A program made the translations under genes and the position numbers. From Cladopsammia gracilis (taxonomy: Eukaryota > Cnidaria > Anthozoa > Scleractinia > Dendrophylliidae), in contig JAJGOT010000052.1 of NCBI GenBank assembly GCA_022457155.1, forward strand, positions 2,003,001-2,067,000: a DNA stretch of 64,000 nucleotides. Reading direction: 5' to 3'. Positions 29,074 through 57,600 of the stretch are shown here, in pieces (position 1 is the stretch's first letter; every line of letters begins with the position of its first letter). Below the pieces are notes generated by a model. That model did not search any database. It was given only the letters and a program-made list of their open reading frames with translations, and was not told where the DNA came from.

Positions 29074-29384
29074 TGTTGTTTGTGTGGCTTCACTTTGGGA
29101 AACCGGTTTTTCACGCGCCCGTGGCGAATTGTTTTGGTCCAGCCAATCGAAGTTGCTGTTGCATCATTAACTCCCGGTAGAGTCTGGAAACAAGTAGGAG
29201 TAACCAATCAGCGACCTAGTTCAGATTCTGAACTAGATCCTCGCATGGAAATGAGGTTGTATATTCGAGTGACCAGAGGTCCGTCTCGCGAGCTTCTTCT
29301 AACCGTTTATGCGGTTAATTTTACTCATGATATTCAGAGAAGACAGAGAACGGACCTCTGGATCCAGGGTAGCCGGGTTTAGAC

Positions 29385-30446
29385 GTGTTAATAAGTTTTA
29401 CGTTCGAATGAAGCTCAGCTTACAGTAAAGTACATTACTTTTTGTTATCCTTGGTCGGGCGCCTTTCTTCTCGATTTTGTGATTCACGTGACATAAATAA
29501 CTATGCAAATAATACGTAAGACGTTTCATTTACAGTTCCCGTTAGGACTGTTACGGATATTCGTAATTTCTTTCAAGGAGTTACAAAATCTAGCGTTATA
29601 AATATGTACATGGACATGCTTGTTAGGTTTTTCGTTGTGCAATAAGGTCAACTTTCTAAAAAGGACCGCGGCTGGGTTTCAAAACACAAAATTAGAAAAG
29701 TGAAGCGGTTAATAGCCTGAGGCGAAGTGTTAGTGACTTTATATCAGTTGATGTAGCATCTTCAAGCTCATGGATGATTGGATTTATTTACAACATAAGA
29801 AAAAGGAAAATGATGAAACGAAACATTTCAAGTAAAAGGAACTTACATTATTGCCGGATTTGGCGAGAGTTCCATTCGATAGCGACTTCGTTTTCCTTCT
29901 TTTCGAGCAACAGATTCGAAACAGATAAATGGAAGTAATAAGCCCACACAAACTGTGTGACCGTTCGTATTTTTAAATTTAGAGGAAATGTATGGGAATA
30001 TCGGAAAGGTTCACTTATCGTAATATTATATAAATCACAATAGACCTAATTTGTTTACCCATTAGAGACCACGTGTCATTCCCCTGGGTATTATTTCTTT
30101 CTTTTCCGTTAACGCTTGAGAAGATACATTAATATGGATGTCGTTCAGACAAAGAATTGAACTCCCAAGAGGTCATTACGCCCAAGCGAATAAGGTCTAT
30201 TAAATCCACGTAAACAATGAAAAACGCATTTGCTTGGGTAGTTTTAATTCACGACTGAAGCCATTGTTTTAACAGAGATAGTTGTAGAACACTGTTTCAT
30301 CATTGCTTTTAACATTTTCACAGGTTTTAGTGAACTGGGAGTAAAACGGAGCGTGAAATCCAGCTACCAAAAAGCAGCACTAGCGAGCGCCGGCGACATT
30401 ATCTACGATTACCCAGTCTATGGGAGCCACCTCAAGCAGTCATCAG
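29385..30446. other. Intergenic stretch, nothing recognised
   Basis: Between the composite element and the repeat at 30447. No supported exon, RNA gene or repeat family was seen. Confidence 0.4.
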
Positions 30447-30701
30447 GGCCGAGTTGTTCAAAGCACGATTGTCATAAGCTAACCCAGGATTAGCGTCAAT
30501 TTTGAATCTAGCTAAATAACTAATCAGTGAAAGTTGTTTCAAATTTTTTTTTTGCCCTTCAGTTTTCACTTTAACTTTTGTTTATATTTAGCTAATAATT
30601 AGCTTTTATAAGAAAATTTTATATAAAGTAGAGAAATGAAATCCTCGGTTAACTTTTAACCCTTGGTTAGCGTTAATCGGCTTTCAAACAACCGGGCCCA
30701 G
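30447..30701. mobile_element. Palindromic MITE, GAGTTGTTCAAAGC family
   Basis: GGGCCGAGTTGTTCAAAGC at the left and GCTTTCAAACAACCGGGCCC at the right are inverted repeats, with TAACCCAGGATTAGCG and TAACCCTTGGTTAGCG blocks inside the arms. Confidence 0.65.
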
Positions 30702-30916
30702 TTGGTTATTTTCCGAGGGTGACCGCTTTATAGAGGTTTGACCGTATAATAAAACAACAACTGAGCAACCACCAGTCGTTCTGCTTGCATATTTTGGGTC
30801 TGAGTGAAACACATTTGATCGAGTTTTCGAATGGCGATCAAGCTAATTTAAAAATATTCCTGCATTTAGCACAGTGCTACTGAATTCTTGGCATTGTTTT
30901 GTTTTCTGTGGCATTT

Positions 30917-31128
30917 TTAATCCCTTTTCTCCCACGGATGGAGACATCCGTAGTGTAGTTCTAACTTTTGAGTCTGTGGACTAAATCCTATAGTGGTGTG
31001 ACCATTCAAATGAAACCTCTTCGGCAGTGCTTTTGTATGGTACCGTTTGTTTTTCAATATTTTACAAAAAAGAAATTTGTTATTTTTCTTGAATTTTGAT
31101 TTTTGACACTCTTAAGTTAAAGGGCTAA
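30917..31128. mobile_element. TTAA-family MITE, single-unit copy (3' of TRAP1)
   Basis: Starts TTAATCCCTTTTCTCCCACGG and ends near GACACTCTTAAGTTAAAGGG. It contains one unit with GTGTGACCATTCAAATGAAA and TTTTGTATGGTACC, and lies about 150 bp past the TRAP1 stop codon. Confidence 0.7.
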
Positions 31129-31274
31129 TTGAAGTCATTCGGTCTCTTGTGATGACCACATCCAGCTCAGATATTACACGGACAACGTCTATTTTCGCCT
31201 CGGGCAACAAAGAAAACGCAATTGAAGTTGGCAGAGGTGTATAAAACCATGCTAGGGACCGTGTCGCAGGGTTA

Positions 31275-48481
<17,207 letters not shown>

Positions 48482-48673
48482 TTTAAATATTTCTACACAA
48501 GCATTCGTTCGTCTTACATGAACGACTTCATTGGTTATGTACCGACCGCTGACTGACCAGCCTGACGTCTCAGTGTGGTTTCCCTTACCCCCTCCTCCTT
48601 CCCTGACGGACCTTTGATTGGTATAATTGTGTTATTGTGTGTCTGGGTCTTTTGGCTGTAGAAAATCATCAGC
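48482..48673. promoter_or_regulatory. Bidirectional promoter between TRAP1 and PGK
   Basis: Only 192 bp separates the two start codons, which point away from each other, so both 5' UTRs and core promoters must lie here (unless unseen upstream exons exist). Two inverted CCAAT boxes are present: CATTGGTT near 48529 and TGATTGGT near 48614. A TGACGTCT and a CCCTGACGGA motif lie between. There is no clear TATA box in either direction. Confidence 0.7.
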
Positions 48674-51600
48674 ATGTCCTTCAACAAATTATCCATTGCT
48701 TCTGTTGACTGCAAAGGAAAACGCGTTTTGATGCGGTAGGTCATGTTTTTGTTTATATGTTATTTGTCTAGCATAAACTTTACAGTCGCTAAAATTTTTG
48801 TGGCACTTGAAAGCCCTCACTGATCTATAAAAGATTCTGAAATATGGAGTAATCCTAAAGCCATTTTAAAAGAGCGGTTTTTTAAATTTGCAGGGTTGAC
48901 TTCAATGTACCTCTCAAGGGAAAAGAGATCACTAATAACCAAAGGTATTTTGAGACGTGCCATGGGTCGCGTTCGATGATCAGACTGTGCAAACAGCGCA
49001 CTCTCCCCCCCCCCCCCGCCCTCATTTAAAATTTACAAAAATTTAATTTATTAAAAACACGAAAACTTTGAGCTTATTATTTTTCTTTTTATTTGTAAAA
49101 ATTCTGTTAGTTTAAACTTAGTTATTATAAACATTAAATTTTTACAGGTCATATAATTTCTTTTCAGATCTAATTAGCCAATTAAAGGCACACCCTAGGG
49201 ACAAGGAAAAGTGTCCCCTTTATAATGGGGGTGTCCCCTGAATAGAGGTTTTGCCACTGTTGTTAATAATTAACCAGCTGAACAAAAGTGCCAATGTTAA
49301 ATGCAGTCATGATTTAAGTAATGCTTCACATAAGAACTATAGTAAACTTCATTGTTCTGCGGCATTGGCTCTTTCCCTGACATAGAATATCTTTGATTTC
49401 AAAAATAGAGGAGGGGCTGATGGTTCATAATTATATTTCATTATAAAAATACGTAAAACCATTTGCATGAAATATATTTTAGGAAATGTTCAAGGAAATG
49501 TTCATGCTTAACCAATCAGAATAGCAGAAGACAATATCTACTAAATTGCTTCTTTGATGAAGTTCCCCAAATACAATATCTGTTAAAAATTGCATGTTGT
49601 GCGATTGGGTCTGAAAATACTTGAAACCTTAAAAAAATTACACTTAATGAAACTTGAACCTTAACTTTTTAGTTTCCTAGGCCAATGAGATCACTAGTTG
49701 TAACAATGAAAATAGTTGACATTACATCGCGCATTGCCGTTCAGCACTATCCTTCTAATGCGGATCATTACTTAAACAACCAAAATATCTATTGACTTGC
49801 ACGTGTTTATAACTGAAAAAAGTCCATCATAAGTCAATTAAGGTACAAAACACAAGTACATGTATTATTTATAGATGGTTTTCACAGTGGCCATGTTGGT
49901 GGAAAGAACAATGGAATTTCCGTCCTTTGGAAATAAAACTATATTTTTATGCAAACAATTTCTATTGTTTCTGTCCACCAACATGGCCAGCCTGAAAACC
50001 ATCTATATGTCATTTCACTTTGAAATTCGGGCAGAAACTTGAACAATGACTAGCAATAATATTAAATATTACTTTTTTTTTTGCACAGACAAATCCTTTG
50101 TCTGTCTTCAGATTGGTAAATGGTTCCATCGCTGCACAAAACAAATATTAAGTGATCTAATTAAAAATAATAAACATGTTTACAGGGTTGTCCACAACTT
50201 TTCAAGTAGCCGGCAAAAATTTCTAAGTAGCCGGATAGCACCAGTAAAGAAACAAATAATTTGTCTTTAAAAAAGTATATTTGTCACAAAAGTAGCCAGC
50301 ACAAAGGACCGAAGTAGCCGGTTAATTCTGCTGGCTGCCGGCTGTTAGGGACAACCCTGTGTTTATATAATTATGGAGGATGACTGTTGTTTGTGTTCCT
50401 CTACACTTTCATGTTTGTGTCCGTGCATGTACCCCACATAACCCACATCGCAGAAGTGACATTAAAGACTATAAACATAGTAAATGCTACATTGTTGGTT
50501 AACAGATATTATTGTTTAACGTTTAAGGATTGTAGCTGCTCTGCAGAGTATCCGTCACTGCTTGGATAATGGAGCCCAGAGTGTGGTGTTAATGAGTCAC
50601 TTAGGGCGCCCTGATGGTAAAGTAGTCGACAAATATTCCCTGGCACCTGTTGCTGATGAACTAAAGAAACTCTTAGAAAGGTAAAACAAATAAAAGATAA
50701 TGGTCCTTAAGTATAAGCCAACTCGTGAATACATAACCTTAGGACCCTCCCCTCTCCTACATATATTTTGCTCCAACTTACCCCCCTCCCACCCTCTATG
50801 TCCAACTCCCCACCCTCCCCTCCCTCCAATGCCATCCCCATGGGTAAGGACGGTGACCATTACATATTCACCAATACCCCATGCCCTGTGTCCAACTCCC
50901 CACCCTCCCCTCCCTCCAATACCATCCCCATGGGTAAGTCAGGTGACCATTACATATTCACCAATACCCCATACCCTATGTCCAACTCCCCACCCTCCCC
51001 TCCCTCCAATGCCATCTCCATGGGTAAGTCAGGTGACCATTACATATTCACCAATACCCCATGCCCTATGTCCAACTCCCCACCCTCCCCTCCCTCCAGT
51101 GCCATCTCCATGGGTAAGGCAGGTGACCATTACATATTCACCAATACCCCATACCCTGTGTCCAACTCTCCACCCTCCCCTCCCTCCAATGCCATCCCCA
51201 TGGGTAAGGACAGTGACCATTACATATTCACCAATACCCCATGTCCTATGTCCAACTCCCCACCCTCCCCTCCCTCCAATGCCATCTCCATGGGTAAGTC
51301 AGGTGACCATTACATATTCACCAATACCCCATACCCTGTGTCCAACTCCCCACCCTCCCCTCCCTCCAATACCATCCCCTTGGGTAAGGCAGGTGACCAT
51401 TACATATTCACCAATACCCCATGCCCTGTGTCCAACTCCCCACCCTCCCCTCCCTCCAATGGAAAGGCAGGTGACCATCCTATTGCATTTGGAAAGGGCA
51501 AAATATAGGTGCAAGCCTTATGCACTGGTCAACAGAATAACCAAGAAAAGTTTACAGCCAAGGGATGGAAGGACTGACTGGCTGTCAAAAGGAGTGCAAA

Positions 51601-54600
51601 TTTGCATATTTGTCCCTGTCTGCTATTACCCGTTCAAGGTTTCATGTATTCGTGATTTTAAAAGGCAGCCAATTTATAATTCTTTTATGTGCATGTGTAA
51701 TGTTTTTGTTCTTATATGGAAGTCTGGTGTTTCTTTTATGGCACACATCTGCTTCTCTCAAAGAAAAATAAACTTAAGCTACTTTTTTAACGTCTGTGAC
51801 ATAACACAACACATTTAGCAGAGACTGGACTCAAACTTCTGACCTTTAGATTGCAAGTCTGTCAGGCCAAAACAATAGTTTTACATGACTTGCAGATTTC
51901 TTACTATAGATAAAGGCATTTCAAGCTTTCTGTAACTTCATATTTTGTTGGAGAGTCATGCATGCATGGTGGGATCACTGCACATAAAATAATAATTTCA
52001 TGTTCTGGCCAGCTGTGTTTCGTGCCTTGTTCCTCTTTGCTAGGAGCAGTTTTTGTGTTAGACCCATAATGTACATGTAGTACCTTGTTTATTGTTTATT
52101 TATAGGGATGTGAAATTTCTTCCTGACTGCGTGGGTGCTGAGGTAGAACAAGCTTGTCAAAGCCCAAGCCCTGGTATGACTGCTGTATGTTTAGCATTCA
52201 TCAGGTGGGGGGAGGGGGGGGGGGGGGGGGTGCAACCCTTGGGCAAACTGAACATAATTTATATTGGCAAGATACCAATAGCTTGCTGACTCTATATTAA
52301 TGTTTTCTTAAAGTGCATATAAAGTAAAAAAAAAAAAATTTTATTTTGTAGCCCATTGTATATTTTTTTTTTTAAAAAAAATTGCAAATTAAAGAAATTT
52401 GATGAAAACAAACTAAAAGTATTCTTTTCCTGGCTGAAGTGGACCAAATTGATGTTCCTGGAGACTGGTAATGAATTTTCCTAATTCATAGGTCACAAAA
52501 TACAGGTCTGCAAATCCTTTATATATTTAATCCCTGGTATGGCTCTGCAATTACAGATACTTCCTTTTGCACTCTTCTGGGGTGTCTTTTGGCCAAAATA
52601 GTAATGTGTGTTCTGTAGGAAGAAATTGACCTTTGGTGCATGTTAAGTGACTATGAAAGGTTAGGCGTGAATGTCAACAAAAAGATCTGAAAGAGTTTCA
52701 CTCACTTGAATACTTTAATAAAGCACTTTTAATTATTAAACTTTCACTGTCAATGAAGTTGAGGTTTTGCACCTTTTCATATTCATAAAGGTTCAGTGAT
52801 TTTGCTGGAGAACCTGCGTTTTCACATTGAAGAGGAAGGCAAAGGCCTTGATGGTGAAGGAAACAAGGTACCATGAACAGTATATGAAGATGTATGTTTT
52901 TTGGTACATTGGTTGGTTAGTATATAATTTCTCTTTGCGATATCAAAACATTTTCCCATATACAAGTCACGAGAATCAAGAAAATGACCATCAAATATAA
53001 TATCTTGATTTTTATATGACGTCTCTCGGCAAGTAGTAGAATTTATTATAATTCAAGGGTGTACCCTGGCAGCCTTTTTGCAAAGGGGTGGGTGGATTCT
53101 GTATGTCCGAAATCATTCACTCAAGCCAGTTCAGTTACACAGCATTTAAAATGCATATTCCTGTCATGTCCAGGAAGGACATTGAAATAGTCTGCTCCAT
53201 ATTCTCAATTTTTTTTTGTAAAGAGCTGTTCTCAACTAATTCTCATTAATATGCAGAGAGGTCTCTCCCCTTGGTAATGCCCCTGTAATCGATGTTTAAA
53301 AGTTTGAACTTGTTTCAGGTCAAAGCAAGTAAAGAGGCAATAAAAACATTTTGTGATTCTTTGGCAAAGCTTGGAGATATTTATGTCAATGATGCTTTTG
53401 GCACTGCTCATCGAGCTCACAGGTAGGTATTTAGTCAACTCTCTCTTAATGGACACCTCTATAAAACAGACATTTGGTGTTGGTACCTTCGTTTTTCAGT
53501 CATTTTATTGTAACTAAACTCTCTATAAGATGGACACCTCTCTAAGACGCACAATGGCCACTTTAAAACCGTTTTGACAGAAACTTGAGAAGTGCTTTTT
53601 TTAGTGAAAAATACTTCAAAATGGAAATGTAGTGCTGAGTATGAACAAACGAGTCTACTTTTGATTTTCTAATATCATTTCTGTTCCAGTTTGTAGGTTT
53701 TGCTTAAGTAAACGACTTAAAACAGTCATGTATTCATTGTGCATAGGTTCAGCTTTATTTTGTCAGAATTACTGGTGTCACGTTACCTCGACTCTCTATA
53801 AGCCAGACTAAATTAACCTATCTAAGATGGACAGTTGGGGCCGGTCTCAACGGTGTCCATCTTAGAGAGAGTTGACCATAAACTATGTATAAATTACTTG
53901 AATGTGGACTCATTACAATGGTTATGTGAAATATGTTCAAATGCGCATCACATCATTTATATATAAAATCAAATGTAGAATTAATTTAATCTATAAAAAT
54001 CTAAAAGGCTTTACACTTAAATATAACTCAAATCTAGATTTAAAATACAACTAATGAGCTTTCCTAAATAAAAATGCTTTAGCTTGGTCTTGAAACATGT
54101 AAAATTGTTGTCTCCTTTGATTCAGCTTGGTAGTTAATTCTAGAGTGCGGGCGCACCTGCAGCAGTCAATTAGAGCTAAGACTATAGTATATGTAGATAA
54201 TACAGTAAGCAACTTATAACTAAACAGCTTTTATAAAATCTTTTTAGCTCCATGGTTGGTGTTAATTTGCCTCAGAAGGTAGCAGGATTTCTGTTGCAGA
54301 AGGAATTGGTCTACTTCTCAAAAGCAATGGAGAAACCTGATCGACCATACCTGGCTATCTTGGGAGGGTTGGTATAGTGGTCTTTTGTATTACATTGAAT
54401 TTGTTTCATTAATGTGCCAACCAGAGGCTGTTGAAACAAAGAATCTTTTGTTTTACAGTTGGCTTAAATATGAATAGCAAAAGTCAAGTTTTGTAAACCG
54501 GAACATCTCTACAGTAGCTGTCAGTTTAATATTGAATGATAATACACTGCAATTGTGATGTCATTCTGTTTATGTGTGTTTTCTGCAGGGCCAAAGTTGC

Positions 54601-57600
54601 TGATAAGATTTTACTTATTGAGAACTTACTGGATAAAGTAAATGATATGATAATTGGAGGTGGAATGGCTTACACTTTTGTTAAAGTGCTAAATAAAATG
54701 GAGGTGAGTACACAAACTGAAGATTGTATGTTATTATTATTATTATTATTATTAACTAATATTTTAACTAATATTTTAATAGGATGCCCTTTCATTACAT
54801 GATTTACAAAGAGGTCCTACAAAATATAATCAATTAACTAAACACATAAATTATTTATAACTAAGTCAGCATTTTTATTCAGTGCAACATTCTGAAAGAA
54901 GCATTTGGAGTGCAGGGCATTGGCTAATAATTGATGCTAAGATGTGTGTTTAAGTTTTGCTGGAATACACTAATCCATACATTGAAAAAAATTTAATTTG
55001 CATATCACGTAGGGTCAAAATCCCCCCCCCCCTCTGCCCTTGCCCTTACCGATAGATTTAAAATATTGTCATTATGTTTGATTTCATGGATTGGTCAGGA
55101 CAGGTCCACCATAATATAACTGGCCTCACTGTCATCATCTCTAGAATAGGCACTGATGTTGCCCTGCAGTTTTATTCTTCTCTAAGTATCATCTAACTTC
55201 TTTAAAAGTCATCATCTAATGAATCCTTGAAGCTATGTTTTTATCTCTAGACTGGTCACTTCATCTTGATGACCTCAATGATTTTGTTTTAGATTGGTAA
55301 GTCACTTTTTGATGAAAAAGGATCAGAAATAATCCAAACGATCTGTGATAAGGCCAAAGAGAAGGGAGTGAACCTCCATTTGCCAACAGATTTTGTTGCT
55401 GCTAGTAAATTTGCAGATGATGCTGAGGTAAGATCTTAAGGTACACTCATATTATATGTAACCAAAGTGGAAACACTGTTAACTTCTCACTCTCAGAGTC
55501 AATTATGGAGTCATATATGTAGCATAGTTCTCACTTTTGAGTCTGTCAAAAAATCCTGTGGTGTTACTATTCAAATGAAACCTCTTTGCCTGTACTTTTC
55601 CATGGTACCACTTGTTTTTCAATATTTTACAAAACAAAATTTGGGATTTTATATTATAGTTCTTTTTATCTTTGGTAAAGTAAAACTTTATAGATGTGTG
55701 TCTTATAAGTCAATATAATTTTGGCATGTTGATAATCAGTAACCTGGAGTTGACATAATGGTCTGAAATTTCAATTGTTTTGATTCTAAGTCAATATAAT
55801 TTTGGCTTGTTGATAATCAGTAACCTGGAGTTGACATAATGGTCTGAAATTTCAAATTTTTTATCCATGATTGCATAATTATTTAACTCTTTTTTTTCTC
55901 AAACAAGAGTTTATAAGCCAGCCTGGCTGAATTAGTTTGTTTACAAGAGCATTTTACTGTGTAGAAAACTCTGTCTTCATAGCAGGAAATTTTGAAGGAT
56001 TTCTGATACTCTGAAAATATCAATAGCAGTAATTGGTACATTTTAGTATAAATCTACTGGCATTCTATCACGAATGCTGTTCTCTTATTGGCTACGCTAC
56101 TCACCATCTATCCTGTTGTAGAAAATGAGTAGAGTGATCGTGAGTGGGTCAGCATCCCATGTATGACCCCATGATATCATGGGGTCATACATGGAATACT
56201 AACCCATGAGTAGCCGATTATCCACGCGTGGTGTGACCTAAGCCTGTCTTGTTATTAAGTTTTGAACGTCTGGTAGATTTATACTAAAACAATTAGTAGA
56301 TTATTCGCTCTTGATTTCTATGCGCGATAGTTGATTCGGGCCTTGCCCTCATCAAATATCACGCGATAGATATCTCAAGCTCATAATCTAATTGTTAAAT
56401 ATATTTTATTTTATTACTTTTTCGTTTTACATTAATTTTAGTCGTTACGATCATTCAATATTATTTTTGTTGATCACAGACTAAGCTGACAAATCTTGAA
56501 ACTGGTATTCCTGCAGACTGGATGGTAACTATTTTAAACACTTTAAAACACTATTATTTAATAAAAAAATACATTGGTGACATGTTCAGCTCGTTGCGTC
56601 TGATTACTTCTACTTTTAAAAATCACTTTTTACCATACAATTCTGAAAGTTTGACCTTGTTCATATTTTGGATTCCAAAAGGAGCTGCAACGTTTGGGTA
56701 GCTATTGCTGAACAGTACTTTTGGGCTGCAAAAATTTATTCTCCCTATTAAAGAAACTTATTTAATACTGAACAAGGTAAAAAAGACCTTGAAATTGGAT
56801 CTTGTAACATGTTATATGATTTCAAGGAAGTAGGGTAAAATACTGGTGAAAACTAACATACAGTAGTTATATTCCACTGCAGTCAACTGCTGAATGCGGA
56901 TTCAGTTATGAAACATTAAGCTCTTTTGAATTAATTATTACTCTTCCGAAGTTTTCCTCAAGAAAGCATACTTTCTGAATTGTATGATATTATGAATGGT
57001 GCTTATCAGTAAACAAAGGTCATTGGTATAATGCAGCAATATGACACTGTACACAGTCAATGTTAAACACTTAATGACTGGTCCCGGCGAGGGAAACAGT
57101 TAATTTTGTTTCATGGGTTGACATCTCGAGGAAACATCAAGACTCCAGGGAAATAACATTCACTATTTCCCAAGGGATCAGTCATTAAGTGATTTGTTAT
57201 ATACCGGTAGCTTTCTTTGTGGAAAAAAACACAGTTTGAAAAATGCGCCAAGCACTCAAGGTAAACATCAATCACATCATAATCATGCAACCTTTTGTCA
57301 CGGTCTGATCACGTGCACCAGCAGGCAACAGTGCACTGTTACCTTCTGATGTAAAAAATGTTGCCCTGCTTTCGCAAATGTTGCCCACCCACGGATGTTT
57401 GGCGGGCAAACAGTTTGTTTGTTAGATGTCATGTGACCATGAATCAACCAATGAACGTGCCATTGTATTGAGAAAAACTCCTGCTATATATTAACAATTC
57501 TGCATGTTTGTATTTCCCTAGGGATTAGACATTGGACCAGAAAGTCTCAAGAAATTCCAAGAGGTGGTCTTGCAATCTAAAACTATTGTGTGGAATGGGT

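Larger units (their letters stand above)
28256..29380. mobile_element. TIR-bounded composite element carrying two foreign gene fragments
   Basis: Left end CCGGGTTTTACCCTGGGTGCCAGAGG and right end CCTCTGGATCCAGGGTAGCCGGG are imperfect inverted repeats. Inner blocks AACCTCATTTCCATGCGA (28386) and TCGCATGGAAATGAGGTTGT (29241) also pair. It holds a Penelope-like fragment and a RecQ-like helicase fragment in opposite directions, so it looks like a non-autonomous derivative that captured or kept pieces of other genes. Confidence 0.65.

Noticed and set aside
50700..51818. 372-residue plus-strand open frame (and a second 246-residue frame)
   Set aside because: It is the 90-bp minisatellite; a repeat period divisible by three keeps several frames open, and it lies inside a PGK intron.
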